Shown here: positions 13,201 through 24,120 of the stretch, one piece after another
Layout: each line of letters opens with the position of its first letter
Position numbering within the stretch: position 1 is the stretch's first letter
Assembly (NCBI GenBank): GCA_902806565.1
Contig: CADCXA010000050.1
Location: 496,001 to 560,000, forward strand
Direction of reading: 5' to 3'
Source: Hypoxylon rubiginosum
Lineage: Eukaryota > Ascomycota > Sordariomycetes > Xylariales > Hypoxylaceae
DNA: 64,000 nt
Made by a program: the position numbers and the translations under genes
The notes under the pieces: model-generated
What the model was told of the DNA's origin: nothing
Database searches by the model: none
Seen by the model: only the letters and a program-made list of their open reading frames with translations

Positions 13201-13875
13201 GAGTTATAGCTTAAGACAGTCTCATAATTAGAAACCAATTAAATCACACCTTTCCAATGACCAAGATAAGTTATGCTGTATTGTGAAAGCTCTCACTGTT
13301 TATTATAACATGTCGATAAACCTGAGAAATTTTGGTGAATGCGAATTATTAAGTCGCTTCTTCTAATAATCTGACAGCGGATATTGTGTCCCGGATTAGA
13401 AAGAGTTCATGCCATAAGCATGCCTCTGTTGCAGTATTAATCGTGATACATGCGGGTTTATGCGGCTAGTTGGCGCATTGCCAAACCGTGCATAAACGGC
13501 ACACCCTTTGGTTGGATGATGCGACGCTCACATTCCCGCTCTAATTTTTCCCAATCCTGGCAACTTTGCCGAGCCCTGCTGCAAGTTCCTCGATAAGTTT
13601 TACCCCGCGAGAAACGAAACCCCAGCCACCGTTATTAGATCGTTCGTAAACCTCGTCTCATACATCGCTTATTATGTACCTTCGCCGTAGTGAGGTAGAA
13701 AGGAGGGTGTTATGCTTAGATTGATGACCTTATAAGAAGATATAGTCTCAGCCTATTTATAGCGTCTTAAGGTTGATCGAGTTAGACTTAGAAGGTAGGT
13801 CAATTGTATGACCCTCCATCTTCCATTGGAGTATTTTGGCTTTACACTCTATACTCACTCGGGCCACAAAGCCAA

Positions 13876-14718
13876 ATGGAATACCAACCAGCGCCGACGC
13901 CGTCCTACACGGGACCGCCAGCCCCCTCCGGTCCGGTCCCAGGTCCTCCGTCCTCGGCCCCGATGCCGCCGGACCCTCGCCTGGACCGCCCCGTCGCCAC
14001 GCCCTTCGCGGGGACCGACATCCGGTCCATCAAGACGGCCTGCGAGTTCTCCCTGGGCGAGTACCTCACCCTGCAGAAGAGGCTGCGGTACGACGACCCG
14101 ACCAGCCAGCGCCGCCTCCGCGAGCAGCAGGGCATCGTCATGAGCGACCTGCAGGTGCTGAGGGCCGAGGTGTCGGACTTGGTGAAGGAGGCTGAAGCGC
14201 ACAGGTGGCGGAAATGGTTACTAGGGGGTCTTGTGTAAGTTTTGTTTTGCTAAGATATTCTACAGGCACAATCTGGATGATGGTTATGGCTATTATAGTC
14301 CCATCATTTCCCCTCCCATCTCAACCCCTTCACCTCGAACAATTACCGTCACGAATTTCACGTTTATAGCTGCTCATACTCGCATAGCGCGGCCTTCATC
14401 CCCGCCGTCCGCAGGATCTTCCGGAGGTCGTCCAGAGACAAGGAGGCCAACGACACCGAGTACGCGTTCAAGAGGAGCAAGGGGCTCATCTCGCGGATTT
14501 TGGGCTCCGTGCACGGCACGAGCAAGATCGCCTCGGTGGCCTTCTTCGTACTGTCCATCTTGTACGTATTCCAGAGCGAGGTGACGCTGCGAGTGGCCAG
14601 GACCATGTCTAAGCGGCTGAAGCGGCTCATGGCTAAGGTCGACAGAGGAGATCAGGGGATCGGCGAGGACGATATGAAAATGCTCAATGGTTGGCGCTGG
14701 CGGGTGCTGCTGTGGTAG
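13876..14718 (+). CDS. small hypothetical protein with one membrane segment
   Basis: Two exons, 13876-14234 and 14370-14718, join in phase (donor GTAAGT, acceptor TTATAG) to give 235 residues. Exon 1 encodes a proline-rich N-terminus (about 1-45), then a conserved-looking stretch beginning GTDIRSIKTACEFSLGEYL and a helical segment with QQGIVMSDLQVLRAEVSDL. Exon 2 encodes a basic region (PAVRRIFRRSSRDKE), then a hydrophobic helix IASVAFFVLSILYVF at about 178-193 that could cross a membrane, then a basic C-terminal tail (MSKRLKRLMAK). The GC-rich coding part contrasts sharply with the AT-rich flanks, which supports a real gene. I do not recognise the family. A tail-anchored or single-pass membrane protein is an inference. 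Confidence 0.7.
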
Positions 14719-14986
14719 TCTTCTGCTGTAGGCTAGGTAATCTATGTGTTTATACTAAATTCGGGTTCTTCCGTGTTAGCTACGTCTCTTCTAGATTTAT
14801 GTATTATTCTGTCAGCTGGTTGCAGTTTATGTTCTGGACATGGACGTCAGTGGGATCTTGAGATACGGAATATCAAGTTGGACTTCTTGTGTCAATATAT
14901 CGGGTCAAACCCTTAATTTTGGTCTGGGTATCTTATGTAGGTACACTATCGAACACCGAACTTTACCGAGCAATCATTTGAATCGC

Positions 14987-16619
14987 CTAGTAAATGCCAT
15001 TGCGATCTCCATTGCTGCCGATGAAGTTACCCAACTGCAATTGCGTTACGCCTTCTCTGGCTCCTGCAACATCACTGGCTACTTTCAAGATACCCTGTTG
15101 CAGTTCCCTAAGCACAATTGCAAGTTCCTGGGCTTTCTCGTTGGGACCGGACGTCGCTCCGTTCTTGTTGGCCATCATCTTCTGCAGCTGCTCGACCAGA
15201 CCGTCCGAAACACCGTGCATGTGCATCTCGATCTCGGTCATGTTCCTCTCATATCTTTTCACCTGATCCTCCATGTCATCTCCCGCCTTGGAGAAGAATC
15301 CGACGAGGTCCTGTCCGTCCGCTTCCGTATTCGCCGTGCCGGCTGGTTGCTGCCTAGGCGACCATATGCCGGCCGTGTGATACTGTTCGGGGAGTTTGAG
15401 GTTGTCGATGGCGCGGAAGCTTAGGCGGGCATGGTCTACGTCTTGACTGACTAAGCCTCGGGCAGCCTCGATAGACTGGGCAGCTGATGCTAAGGCACTA
15501 TGAGCGCTCTCGTATTTCTTGGCGACAAAGTTGACGTCACTGGGTACGCTTTCGAGCATCTCCTTGTGGCCGGGCATGAAAGAATCCACCTGTTCCTTGT
15601 TCCGCATCTGCTGCTGGATGAACATATCAACATGCTCAATCTTCTTCTGCAAGTCCTCCTGGAGATCGTTGAACCGCGTAGTGCCCTTCAGATTGCTAAC
15701 GTCTATACGTACGCCGGGAACGGTCTGTTGCGTTGATGACTGGCCCATAGTCAATCCCAGACCAAGGGATCCGCCCAAGCCTAGACCGGGCTGCTGTGGT
15801 TGGGGCTGTGGTTGGGACTGTGGAAAGGGGTTCGCCTGGCTTTGGCCGAGCTGGCTGAAAGTATTACCGCTATAACTGGGATTAGCGAACATGGCGGATA
15901 AGAGGATAGGTAAGTAAACTTGACTTACAAAAGACTAGGCTTTTGCTGAGCTGCTTGGTTAAAACCCATTCCGGTAGGGTTGGCCGCTGGCTGTGAAGGA
16001 TTTGCAGAGCTACCAAACATGCCACCTGCGGTTCCAGTTCCCGCTGCTGGCGTTTGACCGGCTAAGCTACCACCGAATAGACCACCGGTATTCTGCGTTT
16101 GCGTCTGTGTCTGCGTTTGCGGCTGCGTTTGGAAGAGACCCCCGGTCTGCTGTGGTTGGGTAGTGGTAGTATTCGTTCCTCCGAACATGCCAGTACCTGC
16201 TTGTGGTTGTGTTGTCGCTGCGGAAGACCCAAAGAGTCCACCGGACTGCTGCGGCTGAGAGGTGGCGGCGGTGGACAAGGCATTGCTGAATAGGGATGGT
16301 TTAGGGGTTGACGATGTGTTTCCGAAGAGGGTCGAGCCGGTCGCGGGCTGCGTGCTGGGATTGGGATTGGGATTGGTATTGGCATTAGAGGTAGAACCGA
16401 ATAGACCACTGGGAGCGGGAGGCTGGCTGCTGCTTGATCCACTTTGTGCAGTGGCGAATTTTAGAAACTGAGATATCGACGACATCGTGACAGAGATGGG
16501 TATAAGGTGGAAGATAGGGAAGAAAGGAGAGTATGGGAAGAGAGTACTTACAACAAGTTGGCGGATGATGTGTTGATACTTAGGCCGCCAGGGCCACTCG
16601 CGGACCTAGAGAGAGACAT
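14987..16619 (-). CDS. nup49: FG nucleoporin NUP49 (Nup58-type channel nucleoporin)
   Basis: Three exons, 16619-16552, 16441-15929 and 15875-14987, join in frame to give 489 residues. The first intron uses an AAAG acceptor inside what otherwise looks like open frame; only this choice keeps both the frame and a natural junction reading SANLFGSSSS. The N-terminal half is a run of GLFGS, LFG and MFG repeats in a Q/T/S/P/N-rich background (about 20-250), the disordered meshwork that binds transport receptors. From about residue 262 the sequence becomes helical and heptad-rich (FNDLQEDLQKKIEHVDMFI, KRYERNMTEIEMHMHGVSD), the coiled coil that joins Nsp1 and Nup57 in the central channel trimer. Repeat spacing and C-terminal length match the fungal NUP49 family. 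It is divergent from FIP1 with about 600 bases between starts. Confidence 0.9.
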
Positions 16620-17216
16620 GGCTGGCCAGGGAGTCCACAGGTATGGAATGTTACAGGAGGTACCTATGTCGATTTAGACATGTCAGTTTAGACGTGTTCT
16701 GTTTGTGAGTACAAGTTGACTAGCATACCTTAGATGGACGTGAAAGTGAGACAAAGATGGGAATGGGAATTATGAAGATACGAAGATATCCGATTTTTGT
16801 GTTTTTACAGCTAAAAGCAGCTGTCAAAAGTCGCGTTCAATGTGACGTTAGCGCGCCTGCATCTACGAGTATTTACTATGGAAACCGCATACAAATTTAA
16901 GTACCCATTAACTGGGGCTGTCTTGTACCTGGTCATAGCTTCCGCAGCCAGCCGCAATGCGCTCCAATTGCATTGGATCTCTCCAAGCGATCTTATTGTT
17001 TGCATGGGTTAGGTACCCAGTACCTAGCCAGGTATCCACCTAGCACCTAGCACCTAGCACCTAGCACTCCCGTAGCTGTAACCGTAACCAATTTCTCGAC
17101 GAATGACTTCACTTTTCACATTCAACAAAGCGTTGAAACCGTTAGCCGTAACTTTGCAACCTCGTTAATACCCAAACCCATACGCAGTACCAGCTCTGGT
17201 ATTAGTCACTAGCAAC
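16620..17216. promoter_or_regulatory. shared divergent promoter region of NUP49 and FIP1
   Basis: The two start codons face away from each other over 597 bases. The interval contains GGTACC/TACCTAG-type words near 17010-17035 and a heptamer array (ACCTAGC x4) at 17038-17065, 150 bases before the FIP1 start. No core promoter element can be assigned with confidence. Coregulation of the two genes is an inference from position only. Confidence 0.5.
17038..17065. repeat. period-7 tandem array, ACCTAGC x4
   Basis: Four exact copies of ACCTAGC are followed by AC. The array sits in the NUP49-FIP1 divergent promoter. Confidence 0.95.
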
Positions 17217-17360
17217 ATGGATATCGACGACGACGACGATTTTTACGCTCCCGACGAGCCCACCACTCAAAACGATGCTCCGGACTCTACTGACGCCCAT
17301 ACTTCAGCTGCAGCTATACAAACACAGCCACAACAGCAACAACAACAGCCACAACAGCAA

Positions 17361-17393
<33 letters not shown>

Positions 17394-18380
17394 GATGAGG
17401 GAGATCTAGAGGAAGGGGAAGAAGAGGACGAAGGAGCTGATATGGATGAAGACGATTCCGATATCGATATAATCACAGAGCGAAAAGATGGCACCAACGC
17501 CCCTCCGCCAACGTGAGCCTCGCCCTTGTTGTCTTCAATCGACACAAGTTCCACTAACATATTTTTGCAGCCAATCACGATATAGCGATATACGAAACAT
17601 ACCGCAACGATCAGCTTCGAGCGATATCACCGCTAAGCCTTCCGCTGTCAAGAAAGACGATGCGCCACCGCGAACCGTCGTGACCCAATCCAGTTCCGAG
17701 TTTCCCCCAGTCTCGACTTCAAAGATAGATGTCAACGCGGTACCAGTCTACAAGCCGGTGGGGAAACCTATCACCCAAGTCAATATAGATGAAGGTTCGT
17801 TGCATAACTTTCTCCTATTTCACTCCTTAGTACTGACATACACGGCGCCCAAGACCTACCCGAGAATGACAAGCCGTGGAGGAAACCCGGCACCGATCTG
17901 AGCGACTACTTCAACTACGGTTTCGACGAGTTTACCTGGGCCCTCTACGCCGCGAAGCAGGACAACGTTCGTAACGATTACTCGGATGCCAGCAAGAAAA
18001 TGTTAGAGGACATGGGGCAGATGTTCATGATGGGTGGCATGCCGGGGATGGGCGGCACGGGCGCGGCGGGTGCTATGCCCAACATGGCGGGGATGGACGG
18101 CATGCCTCCCGAGATGCAGGCCATGATGCAGCAGATGATGGCTTCCGGCATGGATCCGAGCCAGATGGATGCTTCCACCATGTCTGCCATGTTCGCTGGC
18201 ATGCAGAACGCTGGGGGCAACGGCGGGGGAGGACAGGGTGGCCAAAATGCCAACTTCGGCGGTGGTGGTCAGGGTTTCGGCGGTAACCAAGGGCAGAACT
18301 TTGGGTACGAGCAGGGTATGGGACGAGGTGGAGGCGGTGGATTTGGCGGCCGTGGTCGCGGTGGCCGTAGGAACTGGTAA
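17217..18380 (+). CDS. fip1: FIP1, pre-mRNA 3'-end processing / polyadenylation factor
   Basis: Three exons, 17217-17512, 17571-17794 and 17854-18380, join in frame to give 348 residues. The core Fip1 motif begins at G163 (GKPITQVNIDE) and continues over the exon 2-3 junction as DLPENDKPWRKPGTDLSDYF then NYGFDEFTW. This is the conserved segment of Fip1 that contacts cleavage-polyadenylation factor. Fip1 tethers poly(A) polymerase to the complex in the nucleus. The N-terminus is acidic (MDIDDDDDF) with a long polyglutamine tract encoded by mixed CAG/CAA codons (about residues 38-60), then an E/D-rich stretch. The C-terminal tail is Met/Gly-rich and ends in RGG-like repeats (GRGGGGGFGGRGRGGRRNW). 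The last intron has an unusual CCCAAG acceptor, but the conserved motif across the junction supports it. Family call is very secure. Confidence 0.93.
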
Positions 18381-19692
18381 CCGCAGGCACCGTTCGCAGG
18401 CACCGTTTTCGCCCTGTACATTACTCTGATGGCCTCTCTTGACTATCATGTCAGAGAAGGCGTGCTTGAGACCTAGATGAATTCGGGGCTCTGCCTCACA
18501 TCTATCTCACGATACCCACAATGCCAATGGTTGATTGCCGTGCTGCTATCATCTTGCCTTCATCCAGCGATGTTCTCTAGACTCACCTAGTGTAGAGTTA
18601 GCACGATCAAGTCACTTTTCAATCACATGGCATTCTGCGGAACGGGCGTATGATAAGCCAGACCATAAGCCGATGTGATGTAGAAGACCCCTTGATTGTG
18701 ATGAATGGTACAATGTGTGCCTAGTCAGACAGGCATGAGCTCACAAAAAGGAAAGCAAGAATTGGGTACTACTAGGAGTCCGAAACAAGTGCCCCCTGAG
18801 CTACACATGATTAACAGAGGTAATATGGATGAATAGTAGCCCTGGTCTCTTACAATGAGCGGATTATAGACGATTCTGAACTAGGTATCCGACATGATAA
18901 CCTCACTTTCGGAGACAATTTAGAAGTAAACGTATCTCAGATTTCAAGCTTTACTGTGCCGATATATTAAAGACAGGCTTCCGGACCAGTTCCCCATGAT
19001 TTCCCACCCGAAAGTCGTCCGGTGCCGGCTACAGCACCAAACCCGCAGGGCCAATCAGCGGTCGTCTCCCAGCACGTTCCGGGCAATTGGCATTTTTTCC
19101 CCTGGCCGGGATCTGCGAGTTCTAGAATCCCCTTCCACTATAGCTCCTAGTAAAATAATATCCCGAAAGGCAAAAGGATTACGGGTTACTGGTTCTGGCA
19201 ACGCTAGGACATCTTGATGAGCCTCGTGAGCTTGATGTGGCGGCGAAAGGGGGCAACGTCCGTCAGCGATCAGCCGCCAAAAGGTTACTTACACCAAGCA
19301 TACAAGGGCATATAGTTTCCCTAGTTGAATGATCTTGCATGTTGAATTCACGTTTTATCCTCCACTCCTCTACCTCACATTTTCTCATCAAACTAGTCCG
19401 CGACCAATGACGAAGTACACGTGGGCTTCTAATTGTGTGTATTGGGGAGGCTAGTCCAGTAAGTCTGTTCCGTAATGCGGGTACCGTCCTGCAAATTTGG
19501 AGGTCGTGGTTAGATGTCTACCACGGCCGACTATATAGAAGTTAGCATCTAGAGACCTGCACATGTATGGTAACGGGGGTGATCTGCATGCGATTGTTGG
19601 TTGCACCGCATCCCCATGCCATTCTCTCCGATGTTCCGCATTTGCCCCGTGTGAGACACACCTTTCCTCCAACGGCGAGACCGCACTTATAG
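18381..19692. other. intergenic, nothing recognised
   Basis: About 1.3 kb following FIP1. The open frames are short (73 codons or fewer) and without recognisable features. No repeat or RNA gene was recognised. Confidence 0.5.
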
Positions 19693-20208
19693 ATGAACCT
19701 CCTCAGACGAGTTCCATTTTGTTCGTGGATTTGCTATTGCCAGGAACGACAAGGAGGCAAGTGCAAGCTCGGACAACCAGCAGGAATGGGTCTCGCTAAG
19801 GTGGCCATCATCGCTGCCCCGACCAAGGAGCCACGAGCGGCTATCCATCCGAGCTCCGGCATAGCTGCAATCTTAGCACCCGCACTGGTAGCTGTTCTCC
19901 AGTTCCAACAACTGTTCGGCGCGACGTCTCTTTTCCTTGGGATCCAAGCTAGCTGGCTGGCCTGGCAATTCCTCCTTGCAAGCCGGATCCTCGCTTGCCA
20001 ACTACGCTCGGCTTTTAGGTTGTCGGTCGGTGTGGGAAAGACGATATGGAAGACGAGAACTGTGCGGCGATTGAGGAAAAAGATTGCTTTCGAGTTTGTC
20101 ACGTTATTACTTGGCTCGAGTGGTAACAGTCTTTTCCTAGTCCTGTTCTGGCCGGGATGGTGGGTGCTTGGGTTTATTATAATGGTGACTCGGTTCTGTG
20201 TCGGTTGA
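19693..20208 (+). CDS. possible small membrane protein, family not recognised
   Basis: An open frame of 171 codons from ATG 19693 to TGA 20208. The middle and end look protein-like. There are two hydrophobic stretches, one around IAAILAPALVAVLQFQ and one at LFLVLFWPGWWVLGFIIMV, separated by a basic segment WKTRTVRRLRKKIAFEFVT. The pattern of basic helix, then glycine-rich turn, then tryptophan-rich membrane helix is plausible for a small ascomycete membrane protein. The first 40 residues are less convincing, so the true start may lie further in or behind an intron. A 179-codon frame on the opposite strand overlaps it but is hydrophilic and without structure. I could not name a family. Confidence 0.4.
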   Translation: MNLLRRVPFCSWICYCQERQGGKCKLGQPAGMGLAKVAIIAAPTKEPRAAIHPSSGIAAILAPALVAVLQFQQLFGATSLFLGIQASWLAWQFLLASRILACQLRSAFRLSVGVGKTIWKTRTVRRLRKKIAFEFVTLLLGSSGNSLFLVLFWPGWWVLGFIIMVTRFCVG

Positions 20209-20367
20209 CACGGCGGAATTCTCTGTAAGTGACCTCGGGTGATAGTCACTAGGTATTCAGCTTGGCTGATCAACAGTGCGAAGCAGCCGGCAAGCTTAGC
20301 AATGTTTCAGTTACTGCGCAAGGAATACGCCAGATGGGTCGAGATATGAACCCCAATGATCCAGGGC

Positions 20368-21518
20368 TCAGGAGTAGAAGAAAGTATTCCCGCCGAGATC
20401 GCGGCGTACTTCCTTTTGATAGTCCCTGTCCGGGTCGAAATCCTGCCAGACGCTAGCGGGATATATGTGCTTATTCCGCTCATACCACCTACGGTCGACC
20501 ACCTTGGTGAAAGTCGGGTCGTCAGAAGCACCCTCTAGATCACTAACATCTGGCTGTGTCCTGGCCGATTTTAAGACTTGAGATACAGCTTTAGACTGGG
20601 CATCTTCGGGAGAATGAGATTCTGCTAGGACAGGGACTTCGGAGGCGTAGTCGAAGAGAAGTTTGCCGGCAGGCCCAACGGTTTTGTTCATAATGAAGAA
20701 CAGGAAGTCGTAATGCTATAGACTAGTTAGCAGTTCGTTCCGTCCCGGTATTTCCTTGATAGAATTAAGATGATAGAGATTCGACCTACGTGAGGAATAA
20801 TGATGTTCCCACGAACCATCATCAGATCATCTACACCGACCCGTGCCCATTCCCTCCTCGCATTTGCCTTTTCGCCCACACCAAGGTCTGCGCCGACCTT
20901 CCTGCTTTTGTCTAAGAAGACCCATGTGAAGTCGCCCTTCTTGACTCGGACGACGCCTCCGGGGATGTCGGTTCCATCGTAGAACACGAAGGGTATAGCA
21001 ATTTCGGTCGCCTTCACTGCCTCCTGCCGTGCTAGGAATTCGCGCCGCAGGGTTTCCCTCTCTGCAGCCTCGCGACGGAGAGCGGACTTGGTTACCGAGC
21101 GCGGAACGACTGAGACGGAGGAATTTGCCTTGAATTTGAGTTTCTTCTCTCCTCCAATCTGCTTGTCATCGGCGAGATCGTCTTTTCCATCGCCATTGTC
21201 TGTAGCCTCCTCGTCATCTCCGAAGGATAGCTTGGTCCCTCCAACTTTGGTCGCCTTCTTGGCCTTCTTTTTCTTCCGGGGATTCGAGGCATCGCTAGTG
21301 TCATCTAGCGTTGCGGGCGTACCGGTGCGCGAACGGTCGGGTGTGCCCAGAGGTGTGCCGCTGATGACAGCCTCACGGGCTTCGCGCTCCTGCTGCTCAA
21401 GAACCTCGGCGCGTCGCTTGCGGAAGTCGGACAGAGCAACGAGACCGACAGTAGTGGTGGACAGGCGCTGCTGCGTCGTCTTGTTCTGCGCCGTGAAGCG
21501 GGAGTCGGATGAGGCCAT
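20368..21518 (-). CDS. XAP5/FAM50 family protein
   Basis: Two exons, 21518-20790 and 20715-20368, join in phase 0 (donor GTAGGT, acceptor CTATAG) to give 358 residues. The N-terminal half is basic and charged, with a low-complexity lysine cluster (PRKKKKAKKATK) likely to be a nuclear signal. The XAP5 domain follows: IPFVFYDGTDIPGGVVRVKK at about 190-210, then LMMVRGNIIIPH at the end of exon 1, continuing in exon 2 as HYDFLFFIMNKTVGP. The C-terminus ends with VWQDFDPDRDYQKEVRRDLG and GNTFFYS, which matches the family's conserved end. XAP5/FAM50 proteins are nuclear and linked to spliceosome C complexes; in plants XCT affects the clock and small RNAs. The exact role in fungi is not established here. 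The ATG at 21518 is the one consistent with family starts. Confidence 0.92.
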
Positions 21519-22465
21519 GATGTAACAGGTTGAATTTTTTTTATCTATTGCCTGCCTACCCACCCGCCTAATTGGAAGTCAGCGATGTTGTAGTGCAGTT
21601 GCGGTGCAGCGCAGCATGTGCCAAAATCAATAAAAAATCCAATCTTATCTTATGTACGTGACGCCACAGCTGATACCCACCTTTGATGTGGCAGTGCGGC
21701 AGGGCTGGTGCACTTCTCCCTGGCAAACAGGTGGAAGTGAGTTCTCTCTTTTAATACCAGAGGTGACCTGGTTACTCTTACTATTTTACACTCGCACTTG
21801 AGAGCCTCATATAGGAGAGTGAAACCTACAAGGCGCCATTGCTATTGGATTCAAATTTGCAATAGGGGTGGGTTGTACGCATCCCGTAGCATGTTCTAGC
21901 AGAGTTGCCAGACAACCCGATGAGTCGTCGACAACGTATTGCATATTGTGGACTGTAATATGGATTATAGATACTTTTTACAAATGGTCAACTGTGTGAC
22001 TCTGCGTTTATATTTATACTTAAAATAGCTGCCAATGGTCTCGATACGTGCTACTTGGATCAACCTCACCCGATGGAGATCTGATCCTTTACACTAGGTA
22101 GTAGGAGTTAACAGCTTCGGGGTTTATTCAGATACCTACCTTATATACGGCTACTATAGTCCCTTTGAGGCTTGACGTTTTACTTCGAAAAGCAGGTGAA
22201 ATTGCACTCCGAAAATAAAAAGGAAAGGGGTCGGGATAGGAACTAAATAATGACCACCGTTGTATCCCACTAGGTGTTCAGAGCACACGGTAATTATTCA
22301 TCACTCCTATGTATCTAAGGTTCAGTACGGAAGAGTTCTTGGGCTCTATCTAGACTTTGGCTAACCCGCCCTCAGATTTCAGTATATTCCATTATCATCA
22401 CCCCACAGGCATTTATCTTTCATTTATTTGGACTTAAAAGTTACTCACAGGTTCGCATATCGACG
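21519..22465. other. intergenic, divergent promoters
   Basis: This interval separates the XAP5 start (minus) and the start of the orphan gene at 22466 (plus). It is AT-rich with scattered TACCTA words. I see no RNA gene or repeat. Confidence 0.5.
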
Positions 22466-23766
22466 ATGCCCCCTAAAAGAGCCACCAACGGACGTATTAT
22501 CCCTCGTGTCTCCTTGATCGAGAACAATGCATACTCTCCGTACGCGAGCGCAACTTATGGAGAATTGGGCGTAACAGAGTACAGACCACTTCCAGATCAT
22601 CCTAGCTGGGATCAATGGTACGCCCAATCCAATACTTCAGAACCTTTGTCAGATGACATGTCCCGGCTACTGCGAAGAGAGTTGGAAGATCTTTTTTACG
22701 AGCATGCGGCAACGCATCGGAGATTAGATCAAGGCGAATTCCGGCCACGATGGAAGCGCGATCCTGCTGCGGGAAGCATGGCGATGCACCGGATGCTTAT
22801 TGTCAACGAGCTGCAAGCAGACAAGACATATTTCAACTCCAACTACTGGCACTTGAAACCTTGGAACACTACCTCAACAAGAGTACCGCTATGTATATTA
22901 CTATTCATGGCTGGCTCCCCGGTTTCTCGGACGAACTATGGGGTCGCTACATATTTTGTCAATGGTATCGCATGCACGGCGGACGACCGCCGCTTCAACG
23001 CTATCACTTTTTCACGAACCCCGTCTGTTTTGGCCAGGACGGGCCGCGTACTATATCGGAAATCATAATGTTACATCGAAGTATATGTGACGGTGCGTCT
23101 GCTCGGCTTGATGACCTTGTTGACTTCGGGGTCGGTCGCGATCGTAAATTTTGGCCAATGCGCAGCGGCAAGGTTCAGTCCTGGCGAGACCATGGGTTCA
23201 CGTTAGGATATTTGTTCCAGGCCGTGCTGATCGTTGTCGATGAGCAGGTCTGCAGAGAAAACACAGAGAGAGCCCCGGCGGCTAAAGGCCCTACTTTGCA
23301 ATACTATGATGAGAGAAACTTGCAACGGGAACTGCCCCAGTACAATGTTCTTCTGATTAAGACTGGAGACGATAGGCATCTGAGTTCTCCTATCTGTTTC
23401 GAGTCGCTGGTCGAATCTGGTATGACGTTAGCGGTGAACCGACTTGATGTTGGAGGAAACATGGAAGGAGAAGATGTGGTTCGGGTGAAGATCGACGTCG
23501 CTATGAAGTTCATACTGGACCTAATGCGTAGAGAAGAGGAAGCTCTGCCAAGTGTTGGCCAGGCTGCTAAAACGTTGAGAGAAGAACACGAGAAGGCATG
23601 CGAAAGATGGGTTGGGCGTGTGATGAAGCACGCGCAGAAATTCGGAATCGACAACAATCGATTCACGTGGCAAGGCATTAGGAGAGCAGAAGCAAGACTC
23701 AATGGGGAGGCCTTTGATGTAGACCAGGTTCTGCACTACCCCGAGATGATCACTCGTTGGGGTTGA
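22466..23766 (+). CDS. hypothetical protein; two overlapping frames joined by a probable intron or split by a frameshift
   Basis: One open frame runs from ATG 22466 to 23068, and a second, in another frame, runs to TGA 23766. Both read like protein. A phase-0 intron at 22883-23037 (donor GTACCG after AGA, acceptor pyrimidine-rich ending GGCCAG) would join them into 381 residues. The joined product has an acidic helical part (LLRRELEDLFYEHAATHRRL), then ISEIIMLHRSICDG, GRDRKFWPM, a stretch WRDHGFTLGYLFQAVLIVVDE and a basic helical C-terminus (ERWVGRVMKHAQKFGIDNNR). The alternative is a single frameshift within 22750-23068, since both frames look coding there. I do not recognise the family. Homologues or transcripts would decide the structure. 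The gene is directly followed by a 12-base tandem array. Confidence 0.6.
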
Positions 23767-23784
23767 TAGGAATCGCGACTGTTG

Positions 23785-23832
23785 GATATGACTTGGGATA
23801 TGACTTGGGATATGACTTGGGATATGACTTGG
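23785..23832. repeat. 12-base tandem array (GATATGACTTGG x4)
   Basis: Four exact copies of the 12-mer begin 18 bases after the stop codon of the orphan gene, so the array probably lies in its 3' untranslated region. Confidence 0.95.
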
Positions 23833-24039
23833 GGAGTCACTGGTTTGATTTTCGGTAGTGGCCATATCTTTTCTGATAATGATAATGACGGTAGACGTAC
23901 TGGAAATTTAAAGTACTTACCTCCTATCTTAGGTAACAGAGGTTACCTTAGAGGCAGGAGCAGTCAAAGTGCATAAACTAAAATAATCGGTGTAGTAAGT
24001 TTTGTCGTGGTTCGAATCTTCCCTGATCAGCATTGAAAA

Positions 24040-24120
24040 TGTTTCTTCTTCCTTTTCTACTTCTTTGTCTCCTTCTTGTTCTTTTTCTTGTTCTTCTCCT
24101 TCTTCTTCTCCTTCTTCCTG
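24040..24120. repeat. pyrimidine-rich low-complexity tract
   Basis: About 80 bases of almost pure C/T on the plus strand, made of CTT and TTCTC units. On the minus strand it produces a spurious arginine/lysine-rich frame. Confidence 0.85.

Larger units (their letters stand above)
6213..13875. other. gene-poor region of about 7.7 kb
   Basis: No open frame in this stretch shows a domain, a consistent exon chain or family resemblance. It holds the 5' leader and promoter of the Zn2Cys6 gene, with poly-purine and poly-pyrimidine tracts (for example a long T run near 6993-7008). It also holds two period-7 mini-arrays (6870-6894 and 10187-10207), a TACCTAGGTA palindrome at 8022-8031, a TA-repeat around 7579-7604, and an increasingly AT-rich part from about 11.9 to 13.8 kb. 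The last part could be old repeat-derived DNA worn down by C-to-T change, but I could not identify a transposon family, terminal repeats or a target-site duplication. Confidence 0.55.

Noticed and set aside
19734..20273. 179-codon minus-strand frame
   Set aside because: It is hydrophilic and without pattern, and overlaps a plus-strand frame with believable membrane helices.
24008..24017. GGTTCGAATC, like a tRNA B box
   Set aside because: The surrounding bases do not form a T stem, and no A box or acceptor stem can be paired upstream.
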